Shown here piece after piece: positions 8,926 through 17,224 of a stretch of 64,000 nucleotides of DNA. The DNA is from Deltaproteobacteria bacterium (lineage in GTDB: Bacteria; Acidobacteriota; Thermoanaerobaculia; Multivoradales; JAHZIX01). The translations under genes were made by a program, and so were the position numbers. Each line of letters starts with the position of its first letter. Positions within the stretch are counted from its first letter, which is position 1. The DNA lies in contig JAHZIX010000041.1 in the NCBI GenBank assembly GCA_022601195.1, positions 38,668-102,667 of the forward strand. The letters run 5' to 3'. The notes below the pieces were generated by a model. The model ran no database searches. It was not told the origin of the DNA and worked only from the letters and a program-made list of their open reading frames with translations.

Positions 8926-9928
8926 TTCTGCCCCCAGCGAAGACCTGCACCCAGAAAACCTGGACGCTGCCCTCGTCCTCTCCCACGGCCACTCCGTTTC
9001 CTACCGCCGAAACATTCCGTCGCAAAAGGTTGTTGCGGTGCCCCGAGCTGGCCATCCACCGATGAAGTACCTCTATCGGCCCAAATCGCCCTTTGGCAAT
9101 ATTCTCCGCGAGAACTCGAGTGGCTGGATATCCCGCTGCGGCTGCTCGCCGCCGCACGGTTTCCCCTTCCGGATTGCGATGGGAATAGTAAGAGCGCGCC
9201 AACATATCCTCAGCATGACCTTGAGCGACACGATCGAGGTGTGGGTCGCCTACCAGGGAGCGTCGCCCCTTGTCTTGACGAATCTTGTTGATCTCCCCGA
9301 GCATCTGCCACCGCACCTGGTCCAATTTCTCCAAGGCAGCGACCTCTCGCCACTGAAAGACGAGCCTCGGCAGGGCAAAGATGAAGGTGTAGATACACCT
9401 CTCACCATTCTGCTCGATCCCAATCCCCGCATCGAGAAAGTCGCCTTCTCGGAGCTCCTTGAACCAGGAACGCTTGGCTTTCTTCCCTTGCTCCACCGTG
9501 AAGGGCTCACGCGCCTCCTCCACCTGGAAGACGGTCTCGGTCCAGGAATGGGGTTGGTAACCCGCCTGGAGGAGTTTCTGGGTTCCCTGTTGCAAGACCG
9601 CTCGATCGCCCCTCACGGAAGCTCCCTGCGCCACCCTGCCAGCGCGCCATGCGGCGACTTCTGCCAAGGCCGGACTCCAACGCAGACCGTCCCCGCCTCG
9701 CTCCCGCCGAATCGTATTGATCTGTTCCAACAAACTTTGCCGGAGTGGCTCTTGTGCCTCCGGTAGGCAAGGAGAGGCTCGCGCTGTCTCAGAATGTCGC
9801 GCACCTGAGCTCGCCCACGACGGCCCCGCCGGCGAACCGGTCGCCAAGAAAGTGACCGCTAAGGAACTGAGTAACCATGTACCAACAGAAGAGCCTGCCA
9901 ATCGCCACCCCGCGAAAATCGTAACCAA
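8909..9928 (-). CDS. CAP/SCP-domain (PR-1-like) exported protein
   Basis: The C-terminal half has the CAP-family layout: HAEDMLARSYYSHRNPEG, LAENIA, HRWMASSGHRNNLLRR and a closing VQVFWVQVFAGG. The N-terminal half (LLEQINTIRRERGGDGLRW) looks like a second, diverged CAP domain lacking most of the pocket residues. A signal or anchor segment (WLLSSLAVTFLATG) is present. The open frame reaches a GTG at 10006 but would overlap pepD by 71 bp. I prefer the TTG at 9928, 7 bp past the pepD stop, which gives a normal signal peptide; the start is uncertain. CAP proteins are secreted and functionally diverse, so no specific role is claimed. Confidence 0.8.
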   Translation of the reverse strand: MVTIFAGWRLAGSSVGTWLLSSLAVTFLATGSPAGPSWASSGARHSETARASPCLPEAQEPLRQSLLEQINTIRRERGGDGLRWSPALAEVAAWRAGRVAQGASVRGDRAVLQQGTQKLLQAGYQPHSWTETVFQVEEAREPFTVEQGKKAKRSWFKELREGDFLDAGIGIEQNGERCIYTFIFALPRLVFQWREVAALEKLDQVRWQMLGEINKIRQDKGRRSLVGDPHLDRVAQGHAEDMLARSYYSHRNPEGETVRRRAAAAGYPATRVLAENIAKGRFGPIEVLHRWMASSGHRNNLLRRNVSAVGNGVAVGEDEGSVQVFWVQVFAGGRNEPRR

Positions 9929-9935
9929 GGGACCA

Positions 9936-11411
9936 TTAGTTAGCCGCCAATTCCTGTAACAAGGCTCCGAGATAGTCACCCAATACCCGCCGGACGGAAC
10001 CCACACTCACCTGCTCACTGGGCGAATGGGGATTGGCGATATCGGGTCCGAAGGAAATCATGTCCATTTCGGGAATCTTCGCCCCCAACACGGCACACTC
10101 CAAACCCCCATGGACTCCCACGACCTCCGGGTCCTTGCCCTCCAGTCGACGATAAACCTCGATCGCCTTGGCCAACAAGGGAGAGCTCATGTCGGGTCGC
10201 CAGCCGGGGTAACCCTCAGGGGCGCTCGCGGCGGCGCCATGGGCCCGCCCTAGAGAGGCGATCTCGTCTACCACCTTGTCTCGTTCCGACTCCAAAGCGC
10301 TTCGCACAGAGCACAAGATCTCTACATCGGATTCCCCGGTACGCACCGTAGCCAGGTTGCAGGAGGTCTCCACCATACCCGGCAGCTCTTCACTCATGGA
10401 TAGGGCGCCGAGGGGTACCCGAGAGAGAATCGTCAGCAAGTTGCGCGCCGTTTCCCCGTCGAACACTCGAGGAGGAGGCTGGTCCAGTCTTTCCACGGTC
10501 AAGGCGAGATTAGGATCTGTCTCACCATGGTCCTTTCCCAAACGCTGACGGGCGTCTGCCGCCAATTCTTCTAGGACAATCGGATCCGCCAGCACCACTG
10601 CTTCCGCTTCTCGGGGAATGGAGTTGCGTACACTGCCTCCGGTGACAGTGGCAATTCGCACACCTTCCACCTGTCCCAACAACTCACCTAGAGCCCGCAA
10701 AACGTTGACTCGACCTCGGTGAATATCTCCACCGGAATGGCCCCCGGTGGCTCCAGCCAAACGGACTCGAAAAGCTTCTGCTGGCAGTGGGGAGGGCTCC
10801 CATCCGATGGGAAGGTTCAGCTCGGAGGAACGGGCACCGACACAGGCGACGGTGAAGGTCCCCTCGTCTTCCGAGTCCAAATTGAGCAAAAGTCGACCGG
10901 TCACAATGGAAGGATCGAGATCCCGAACACCGTTGAGCCCCGTTTCCTCGTCCACGGTAAACAACAGCTCCAAGGGACCATGGAGCCTGGGTGGATCCGT
11001 GATCAGGGCCAAGCCAGCCGCCACCGCTACCCCGTTGTCTGCGCCAAGGGTGGTGCCACGGGCGAGCAAAAGATCTCCTTCTCGACGCAGCTGGATGGAG
11101 TCCTCGAAAAAATCGAACTCAGTGCCCGCATCCTTCTCACACACCATGTCCAGATGCCCTTGAAGGACTACCGTAGGTGCTCCCTCGCAGCCTTCTCGAG
11201 GAGGCACCCGAATCACCACGTTGCCAGCTTCGTCGGTCACCGTTTCGCAACCATGCTTCTCGGCGAAAGCGATGACGTAGCAACGAATGCGTTCCTCGTG
11301 GCGAGATGGCCTAGGAATCCGCCGGATCTCATCGAAACGAGCCCACAGAGCCTCGGGCTCGAGGCCCTCCAGAGTCGGGTCGACGTCCTGGGGAACGGTA
11401 GCCTCCCTCAT
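9936..11411 (-). CDS. pepD: Aminoacyl-histidine dipeptidase (PepD, M20 family)
   Basis: 491 residues of a zinc M20 peptidase. Metal and catalytic motifs are LQGHLDMVCEK, the GADNGVAVA bridging aspartate, DEETGLNGV with the catalytic Glu, and GGLECAVLGAKIPEMD near the C-terminus; ATGGHSGGDIHRGR belongs to the dimerisation lid. It hydrolyses Xaa-His and other dipeptides in the cytoplasm. The frame extends to 11825, but the ATG at 11411 forms an ATGA overlap with the upstream ATP-grasp gene and matches the family start (LEGLEPEALWARFDEIRRIP). Cotranscription of a dipeptidase with a predicted amide-forming ligase is notable, although PepD is a common housekeeping enzyme. Confidence 0.93.
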   Translation of the reverse strand: MREATVPQDVDPTLEGLEPEALWARFDEIRRIPRPSRHEERIRCYVIAFAEKHGCETVTDEAGNVVIRVPPREGCEGAPTVVLQGHLDMVCEKDAGTEFDFFEDSIQLRREGDLLLARGTTLGADNGVAVAAGLALITDPPRLHGPLELLFTVDEETGLNGVRDLDPSIVTGRLLLNLDSEDEGTFTVACVGARSSELNLPIGWEPSPLPAEAFRVRLAGATGGHSGGDIHRGRVNVLRALGELLGQVEGVRIATVTGGSVRNSIPREAEAVVLADPIVLEELAADARQRLGKDHGETDPNLALTVERLDQPPPRVFDGETARNLLTILSRVPLGALSMSEELPGMVETSCNLATVRTGESDVEILCSVRSALESERDKVVDEIASLGRAHGAAASAPEGYPGWRPDMSSPLLAKAIEVYRRLEGKDPEVVGVHGGLECAVLGAKIPEMDMISFGPDIANPHSPSEQVSVGSVRRVLGDYLGALLQELAAN

Positions 11412-12628
11412 TGGGCCAATACCCGTACCGTTTTGCCTACGTGATCGAGCATGCGGCGGAGCTCGTCGTAGTCCGGGTGCCGGAGACGCATCCAGGCGTT
11501 GGCCATATACCCCGCATCGACCGGCTGAGTAGAAGTACCGGCAGGCGGAAGGTGCGTATCGATGATCCAGCGACCGAAGGCCTTCTCCACAGCATCTAGT
11601 CCCTGGTAGCCGGCGATGCGGCCATCCCTTTCCGGCCTCAGATTGATGATGCCAGCAGCGAAACGGCGGGAAGGTCGAGTCTCTGGCCGACCCTGGACGA
11701 TGCCCATGGCCCATTCCCGGTAGAGATCCATGTCGTTGGCGGCGCAATAAAGGTCCCAGGCTCCTACTCCAGGCGGTCGGCAGCCGATCTCTGAGAACTT
11801 CAATCCCTTGGGACCAAAAAACCACTCCATATGAGTCGCCGAAGTGCCAATGCCCAGCACGTCGATGACCCGCTTGCCCATCTCCTTGACGTCGTTGTAG
11901 CTGGCCGCATCGACTCGATTGGTGGTGATGAACTGAGGAGAAATCCAGCGATTGCGCATCGCTTCTAGAACGCCCGGGTAGTAGTGGGTGACGAACTCGT
12001 GCACGACGTTACCGCCTATGCAAAGAGTGTCGTAAAAAGCTTCGTGCCCCTCGATGAACTCTTCCACGGCAATGGAACGGTTGGGGCCAACGCCGGACTC
12101 CTGGATGGCGGCTTCCAGCTCCTGCTCGTTGGCAGCTCGCCAGGTCCCCGCTGCTCCAGCTCCATCCCGCGGTTTCAAGATCACCGGAAAGCCCACTTTC
12201 TTGCAGAAAGCCCTAACTTCCGCTGCAGAGCGAGCGCCTGTCGATTGGGCACAAGGAACCCCCGCCTCCCTCAGCGCCTCCTTCATGGCTGGCTTGTCAC
12301 GGCATAAATACGCGGTTCTTTCCGTCGTGCCGGGAATGCCACAGGCGGCTCGAACTCTGGCAGCGGTGAGAATATGAGCCTCCACCGTCGCCTCCAGGCG
12401 ATCCACCCATTCCCTCTCTTGGACCGTGCGCACAGCGTTGTAGAGAGCTTTTTCGCTACAGACGTTGGATACCTGCTCATAACCGTGCAGCAGCTCACGG
12501 ATCGAAGAGGGCAAAGATTGAGCCGGCACCTCACCAATGCCCGTAACACGAGCTCCTACCGAGGCGAGGGCCTTGACGAATTTCGTCTGATAGTACGGAA
12601 AACAGGGTTCCACGAAGAGAACGTGCAA
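11408..12628 (-). CDS. ATP-grasp ligase, paralogue 1 of 3
   Basis: 406 residues. A pre-ATP-grasp domain opens with MHVLFVEPCFPYYQTKFVKA. The ATP-grasp core follows: CRDKPAMKEALREAGVPCAQ, GFPVILKPRDGAGAAGTWRA with the nucleotide-binding lysine, AVEEFIEGHEAF with the hinge acids, and THMEWFFGPKGLKFSEIG plus RPPG with the magnesium-binding glutamate. These enzymes join a carboxylate to an amine or thiol through an acyl-phosphate. It shares all these blocks with the genes at 18814 and 20063. It overlaps pepD by 4 bp and is transcribed divergently from the S51 peptidase gene across 100 bp. Substrates are unknown. Confidence 0.88.
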   Translation of the reverse strand: MHVLFVEPCFPYYQTKFVKALASVGARVTGIGEVPAQSLPSSIRELLHGYEQVSNVCSEKALYNAVRTVQEREWVDRLEATVEAHILTAARVRAACGIPGTTERTAYLCRDKPAMKEALREAGVPCAQSTGARSAAEVRAFCKKVGFPVILKPRDGAGAAGTWRAANEQELEAAIQESGVGPNRSIAVEEFIEGHEAFYDTLCIGGNVVHEFVTHYYPGVLEAMRNRWISPQFITTNRVDAASYNDVKEMGKRVIDVLGIGTSATHMEWFFGPKGLKFSEIGCRPPGVGAWDLYCAANDMDLYREWAMGIVQGRPETRPSRRFAAGIINLRPERDGRIAGYQGLDAVEKAFGRWIIDTHLPPAGTSTQPVDAGYMANAWMRLRHPDYDELRRMLDHVGKTVRVLAQ

Positions 12629-12728
12629 AGGGCCCCCCTCTCGAAGGCGCTATTTTTTCCAGATCCCGAGCTGTCACTTGGGTCTTGGCTTTCACTAACG
12701 ATGAGACCTGTGGATAATAGCACCTCCC

Positions 12729-13664
12729 ATGAGCCAGATCGTTCTCCTAGGGCCCCAGCGCCACCAGCCCACTGTCGCCTCCGTTTTGGCCGGACTAGGT
12801 CTTGGCAACGGTGACCTGGCGGTGGTCACCGCTGGCTGGCAAGAACGGGAGGGTGAAGTCGACGAGCTGGCAGACCACGTTCGACGACCAGTGACCAATC
12901 TCCACCTGCACCACCGAGCCGAATCCCTCTTCGAACGGTCTCCCCAACTCTTTCAGGCCCTTCGCCAGCGCCAGAACCGGCTTCGGGAGCTACAGCGCCT
13001 GCACAGACTTCGACTGGACTACGTCCTCAAGCCCGCCCGCCGCCTACTCCGCCGGTCGGCTCCCTCGGAGTTTCTGGACGAAGAACGCCGAGAAGCTCTG
13101 GATGCGGTCCGGCACCTAGATGCCCGCCATGAGGAGCGGTTGGGGCGCATCCACCGAGAATTTGATGAGCAGTGGCAGGAGTCTTTCCAAGACGCGATCC
13201 AGCGAGATCGTGCTGAAATCGCCGAGATCCTCTCCAATTCCAGTGCTCTCGCTATCGCTGGTGGCCATGTCGCCGTGCTCCTCAATCGACTTCGCCTGTT
13301 CGGCATCACCGAGCTGCGGGGGGAGCTGCCCATCGTCGCCTGGTCAGCAGGGGCTATGGTGCTGGGCAAGAAAGTCGTCCTCTTCCACGACCGACCTCCC
13401 CAGGGAGCCGGCAACGCCGAGGTTTTGGAAACGGGATTGGGCCTCTTTGACGATGTCTTACCCCTACCTCACGCCAGCTACCGGCTCCGCTTAGAGGATC
13501 CGGTTCGAGTCTCTCTATTCGTTCGACGCTTCGCTCCTGCCGCCTGCGTCACTTTAGATCCAGGCGACCAGCTTGCCCTGTCCCAGGGCCACTGGCAGAG
13601 CTCTCCATCCACCCGGCAGCTCCTGGCTGATGGCGGAGTGAGCGCCTTCCGGGAGGGGTCATGA
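12729..13664 (+). CDS. S51-family-like serine peptidase (PepE/cyanophycinase fold)
   Basis: 311 residues with the signature of the type 1 glutamine-amidotransferase-like S51 fold. IAGGHVAVLLNRLRLFG is followed by the nucleophile elbow AWSAGAMVLG with Ser206. This family includes dipeptidase E and cyanophycinase, which cleave isopeptide or aspartyl bonds using a Ser-His-Glu triad. The N-terminal ~180 residues are Arg/Glu-rich and helical, unlike PepE, so this is a divergent member. It starts a plus-strand operon: its stop overlaps the esterase start by 4 bp, and an ATP-grasp gene follows. A peptidase of this fold beside amide ligases suggests make-and-break of an unusual amide polymer or conjugate; that is inference. 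Confidence 0.7.
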   Translation: MSQIVLLGPQRHQPTVASVLAGLGLGNGDLAVVTAGWQEREGEVDELADHVRRPVTNLHLHHRAESLFERSPQLFQALRQRQNRLRELQRLHRLRLDYVLKPARRLLRRSAPSEFLDEERREALDAVRHLDARHEERLGRIHREFDEQWQESFQDAIQRDRAEIAEILSNSSALAIAGGHVAVLLNRLRLFGITELRGELPIVAWSAGAMVLGKKVVLFHDRPPQGAGNAEVLETGLGLFDDVLPLPHASYRLRLEDPVRVSLFVRRFAPAACVTLDPGDQLALSQGHWQSSPSTRQLLADGGVSAFREGS

Positions 13665-14794
13665 ATATTCACCTGCAGGAGCTTCTCGCTTCCACCCCCT
13701 CTGCCGCAGCCCTGGATGCCTTTATCGCAGAACATGACTTTCCCCTGGTGGATGAATCCGCCGTAACCTTCGTCTACCGGGGAGAAGCCGACCAGGTCGA
13801 GTTGCGGCACTTTGTCTATGGTCTGGAGTCGGCTCAACCCTTCAGCCGCGTTCCTGGAACCGATTTGTGGCTCCGAACCCTTACACTGCCTGCCAACTCT
13901 CGAGTTGAGTACAAGTTCGACGTCATTCGAGAAGGTCGCCACAACTGGATTCGCGACCCCCTCAACCCAGACCTCGCTTTCGATCCCTTTGGCGCCAACT
14001 CCGTCTGCTCTTGCTCTGGCTATCAACGGCCCGACTGGACCTTCGAAGATCCCGAAGCCCGCAAAGGCAGCATCGAAGCCATCGACCTCGAGAGTCGTGC
14101 TTTCGGAGAGCAGCGCCCCTTGCAGATTTACCTTCCGGCCCGATATCGGCCCAGTCGGAGCTACCCACTGCTGGTGGTTCACGATGGCGACGACTACCTA
14201 CGGTACTCCGGCCTCGATACCGTCCTCGACAATCTCATCCATCGCCTGGAGATCCCTCCCTTGGTGGTCGCTCTGACCACATCGCCAGACCGGCTGAAGG
14301 AATATGCTGCCGACCCGGCTCATGCCAGCTTTGTCGTCGAAGATCTTCTACCGATGATGGAAGAACGCTATTCCCTGATCTCCGAGGCCGATTCCCGGTG
14401 CCTCATGGGCGCCAGTTTCGGCGGAGTGGCAACCCTTTCGACGGCTTGGAGATTCCCCGGCGTCTTTGGCCGGCTCCTCCTTCAATCCGGCTCCTTCGCC
14501 TTCACCGACATCGGCAACCATGAGCGAGGCCCCGCCTTCGACCCCGTGGTCGAATTCGTCAACGCGTTTCGGAAACAGCCGGGCAAGCCTACGAACAGGG
14601 CCTTTCTCAGCTGCGGCATGCACGAGTCGTTGATCTATGAGAATCGGTCCCTCATTCCTATCCTTCAAAAAGCAGGCCTGGAAGTGAGGTTCGAAGAAGC
14701 CCGAGACGGGCACAATTGGGAAAATTGGCGCGATCGCCTGCGGAAAGGGTTATCCTGGCTGTTCCCAGGGCCACTGTGGATGGTCTACGAATGA
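13661..14794 (+). CDS. Enterochelin-esterase-like alpha/beta hydrolase
   Basis: 377 residues. An N-terminal beta-sandwich (about 40-130) with LWLRTLTLPANSRVEYKFDV and RDPLNPDLAFDPFG resembles the CBM48/Fes N-domain. A putative-esterase domain follows: LPARYRPSRSYPLLVVHDG, the nucleophile elbow MGASFGGVA (Ser252), and a late histidine in ARDGHNWENWRDRL. Fes-type enzymes hydrolyse ester or trilactone bonds and related substrates. It overlaps the S51 gene by 4 bp and is 40 bp before the ATP-grasp gene, so it belongs to that operon. No siderophore genes are visible nearby, so a ferric-enterobactin role is not assumed. Confidence 0.85.
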   Translation: MNIHLQELLASTPSAAALDAFIAEHDFPLVDESAVTFVYRGEADQVELRHFVYGLESAQPFSRVPGTDLWLRTLTLPANSRVEYKFDVIREGRHNWIRDPLNPDLAFDPFGANSVCSCSGYQRPDWTFEDPEARKGSIEAIDLESRAFGEQRPLQIYLPARYRPSRSYPLLVVHDGDDYLRYSGLDTVLDNLIHRLEIPPLVVALTTSPDRLKEYAADPAHASFVVEDLLPMMEERYSLISEADSRCLMGASFGGVATLSTAWRFPGVFGRLLLQSGSFAFTDIGNHERGPAFDPVVEFVNAFRKQPGKPTNRAFLSCGMHESLIYENRSLIPILQKAGLEVRFEEARDGHNWENWRDRLRKGLSWLFPGPLWMVYE

Positions 14795-14834
14795 GATTCC
14801 ACTCGGCCTGCCCAAGAACTTCGAGGAAGCGATC

Positions 14835-16070
14835 ATGCCTGACCTAAAGCGCCGCATCGGTTTGTCCCTCGGGGCCGATATCTGTTGGCCCATCTGCTAC
14901 GAAGAGATCATCCGCCGTCTCGACTTGAACATCCCTCAGGGAGACGACAAGGTTCGCTTGGAGGTGGAGAGAGTCACCATCGAACCTTTCGACCTACGGC
15001 AAAAGACTCAATATGACGTCGTGCTCGACCGCCTGACCCACTGGTACAACACCAGTCGGGAGTGGATCAAGAAGAGCATCATCATGGACGGCATCTACAC
15101 CTTCAACAACCCCTGGTCCGTGCAGTCCATGGAGAAGGCTACGACCTACGCGGCCATGATGCACTTGGGCCTAGCGGTGCCGGATACCTGGCTGGTGCCG
15201 CCGAAAGAGTACGAGTCGAACCCAGATTTGGAATCGACCCTCCAGCGCTATGCCAAGCTCTTCGACCTGGGAGAAATAGGCAACCAGCTCGGCTATCCCA
15301 TGTTCATGAAGCCCTACGATGGGGGCGCCTGGGTCGGGGTGGACCGCATCGACGACGAAACAGCCCTAAAAGCTGCCTACGATCGAAGCGGCAAGCGGGT
15401 CATGCACCTCCAAAAGGCCGTTCTCCCCTTCGATCTTTTCGTTCGATGCGTAGGCGTTGGGCCCCAGGTGCGAGTCGTCAAATACGACCCCTCGGCGCCG
15501 CTCCACGACCGCTACACCATGGCCACGGATGTCGTCTCCGCCGAAGAACGCTCCCTGCTGGAAGACATGACTCTCACCATCAACACCTTCTTTGGCTGGG
15601 ACTTCAATTCCTGCGAGGCTCTCCGCATGAATGGCAGCTTCTTTCCCATCGACTTCGCCAACGCCTGCCCGGATTCCCAGGTCACTTCTTTGCACTACCA
15701 TTTCCCTTGGCTGATCAAGGCCATCGTCCGCTGGTCCGTGTTCTGCGCCGTCACTAAGCGCCCCATGCGTCAGACCGTCGACTGGCAGCCTTACTACGAT
15801 GTGCTGGAACAAGATCTCGGCTATCGCGAGCGCCTGGCTGCTTATGGGGACATCGCCCGCAAACGACTGGATCTGAAGAACTTCGAGGCCTTCTGCGCCG
15901 AACATTTGGCTCATCTGGATGAGGTCGCGTCTGACTTCTTCAGTAGCAGCGTTGCCCAGGACGCGGTGCGACAAAAAGTCTCCGCGCTATTTCCAAAGCA
16001 TGAGATCGACCCCTTCACGGAGCTCTTCTGGAACCGGATTCAACATTGGCGAGAGACGGAAAAAGCTTGA
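14835..16070 (+). CDS. ATP-grasp protein of a second, RimK-like type
   Basis: 411 residues, unlike the three ~406-aa paralogues. The N-terminus (IGLSLGADICWPICYEEIIR) and FDVV-type linker lead into NNPWSVQSMEKATTYAAMMH. The ATP-grasp core has GYPMFMKPYDGGAWVGVDRI, LQKAVLPFDLFVRCVGVG and a metal-binding end in SFFPIDFANACPDSQ. The blocks resemble RimK/glutathione-synthetase-like ligases. A GAGGAAGCGATC Shine-Dalgarno sits before the ATG. It is the third gene of the S51-esterase operon and is probably the synthetic partner of those two hydrolases. The substrates cannot be read from the sequence. Confidence 0.85.
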   Translation: MPDLKRRIGLSLGADICWPICYEEIIRRLDLNIPQGDDKVRLEVERVTIEPFDLRQKTQYDVVLDRLTHWYNTSREWIKKSIIMDGIYTFNNPWSVQSMEKATTYAAMMHLGLAVPDTWLVPPKEYESNPDLESTLQRYAKLFDLGEIGNQLGYPMFMKPYDGGAWVGVDRIDDETALKAAYDRSGKRVMHLQKAVLPFDLFVRCVGVGPQVRVVKYDPSAPLHDRYTMATDVVSAEERSLLEDMTLTINTFFGWDFNSCEALRMNGSFFPIDFANACPDSQVTSLHYHFPWLIKAIVRWSVFCAVTKRPMRQTVDWQPYYDVLEQDLGYRERLAAYGDIARKRLDLKNFEAFCAEHLAHLDEVASDFFSSSVAQDAVRQKVSALFPKHEIDPFTELFWNRIQHWRETEKA

Positions 16071-16512
16071 CCCACCTGTTATCTCGTGATAAACAAGCTT
16101 CTGTAGTCTAGCCCCCAATGGGAAACAATCCGATGCTTCGCAAACACACATATTTGACCAATAACGAACGCTGCAAGCTCGACTTGATCTGTCAGCAAAC
16201 TTTGCAACGCCGTAGAGATCGCTTTCGTCGGTGGTTCGGTTTTCTCCTAAACCTCCGATAAAAGAACTCGGTCTCCGCTAGAAAAACTGGGCCAGCCCGC
16301 CAATTCCGGCAGACGGAAGATGGCCTGGCGAGGTTTAGGCGGAAAAGGGTTTGGCAGGTGAGCTACTGAAGCTCTCTCCACTTGGGTGCTCATGCCACTC
16401 AGGTCGCTTCCGCGTGCCTGAAAAGCGATCGTGAAGAGAAGATACGAAGCGTGAGAAGACCCCCTCCTCTAGAGCTCTTCTAGCCAGAGGGGGTCAAGGA
16501 CTAGCTGGCTAT
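16071..16512. other. Gene-free interval of about 440 bp
   Basis: No convincing coding frame. It holds the terminator-like hairpin at 16458-16495 and a weak 9-bp inverted pair (CCTAAACCT at 16246, AGGTTTAGG at 16331). Otherwise I see nothing definable. Confidence 0.6.
16458..16495 (-). terminator. Terminator-like hairpin downstream of mscL
   Basis: A perfect 9-bp stem, GACCCCCTC at 16458-16466 and GAGGGGGTC at 16487-16495, encloses a loop that itself contains a near-palindrome around CTAGAGCTC. It lies 18 bp past the mscL stop; the minus-strand continuation is pyrimidine-rich rather than a clean T run. Confidence 0.7.
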
Positions 16513-16935
16513 CTAGCTCTTGCTCAAATTGTCGCGAATCTCACGGAGGAGCTTGACCTCATCGCTGGGCTCCGGTGGAGCGGCGGGAGCTGCCTCCTCC
16601 TTCTTCTTCATGTTGTTGATGTACCGAACCATCATGAAAATGACGAAGGCGATGATGATGAACTCGATGACATTTTGAATGAAGTTACCGTAGGCGATGA
16701 CCGGTGCGCCCGCCTCCTGGGCTTCCGCCAAAGTCGAGTAGGCGGTGTCCCCCAGGTTCATGAACAAAGTCTTGAAATCGATCCCCCCCATGAGCTTACC
16801 GATGGGCGGCATGATGACATCGTTGACTAGGGAGCCAACAATCTTGCCGAAAGCCCCACCAATGATGATGCCGACGGCCATATCGATGGCATTTCCTTTG
16901 ACTGCGAACTCTTTGAACTCACTCATCATAGACAT
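16513..16935 (-). CDS. mscL: Large-conductance mechanosensitive channel MscL
   Basis: 140 residues, normal MscL length. The N-terminal amphipathic helix is MSEFKEFAVKGNAIDMAVG. The first membrane helix VGIIIGGAFGKIVGSLVNDV is followed by IMPPIGKLMGGIDF, a periplasmic loop, a second helix (FIIIAFVIFMMVRYINN) and an Ala/Pro linker to the cytoplasmic helix bundle (DEVKLLREIRDNL). It is a homo-pentameric tension-gated pore in the inner membrane that releases solutes on osmotic downshock. The first of three near-adjacent ATGs is chosen because GGAGGG sits 9 bases before it. A hairpin terminator follows. It separates the S51/ATP-grasp operon from glgA. Confidence 0.97.
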   Translation of the reverse strand: MSMMSEFKEFAVKGNAIDMAVGIIIGGAFGKIVGSLVNDVIMPPIGKLMGGIDFKTLFMNLGDTAYSTLAEAQEAGAPVIAYGNFIQNVIEFIIIAFVIFMMVRYINNMKKKEEAAPAAPPEPSDEVKLLREIRDNLSKS

Positions 16936-16978
16936 TTCTTCAAACCCTCCTCTGTTGAGCCTGTGATGTCTCCTTTGA

Positions 16979-16995
16979 GGAGGCCACTGGCCTCC
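16979..16995. promoter_or_regulatory. 17-bp palindrome upstream of mscL
   Basis: GGAGGCCACTGGCCTCC is a perfect dyad around a central C, 44 bp before the mscL start. It could be a protein-binding operator or a small RNA hairpin in the leader; there is no independent support. Confidence 0.4.
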
Positions 16996-17224
16996 CGAAA
17001 GGGAATCTCAACACAATCTCTAATTCGGCCCGGGGGCTTCTGACGCTTCACTCGATCCCACCCCCCGCAACCATCGTCTTAATTCCCAGAACCGGCACCG
17101 ACAGGAGTCTGCTTCGATATCAGCACCACAAGGGGATGCCATGTAGATCGAGGGCAGTCATCGCGTTGGCGACGAGTTCCATTCGGTGATTGGTAAGAGT
17201 TTATCAGTGAAGATCAGAAATGAT

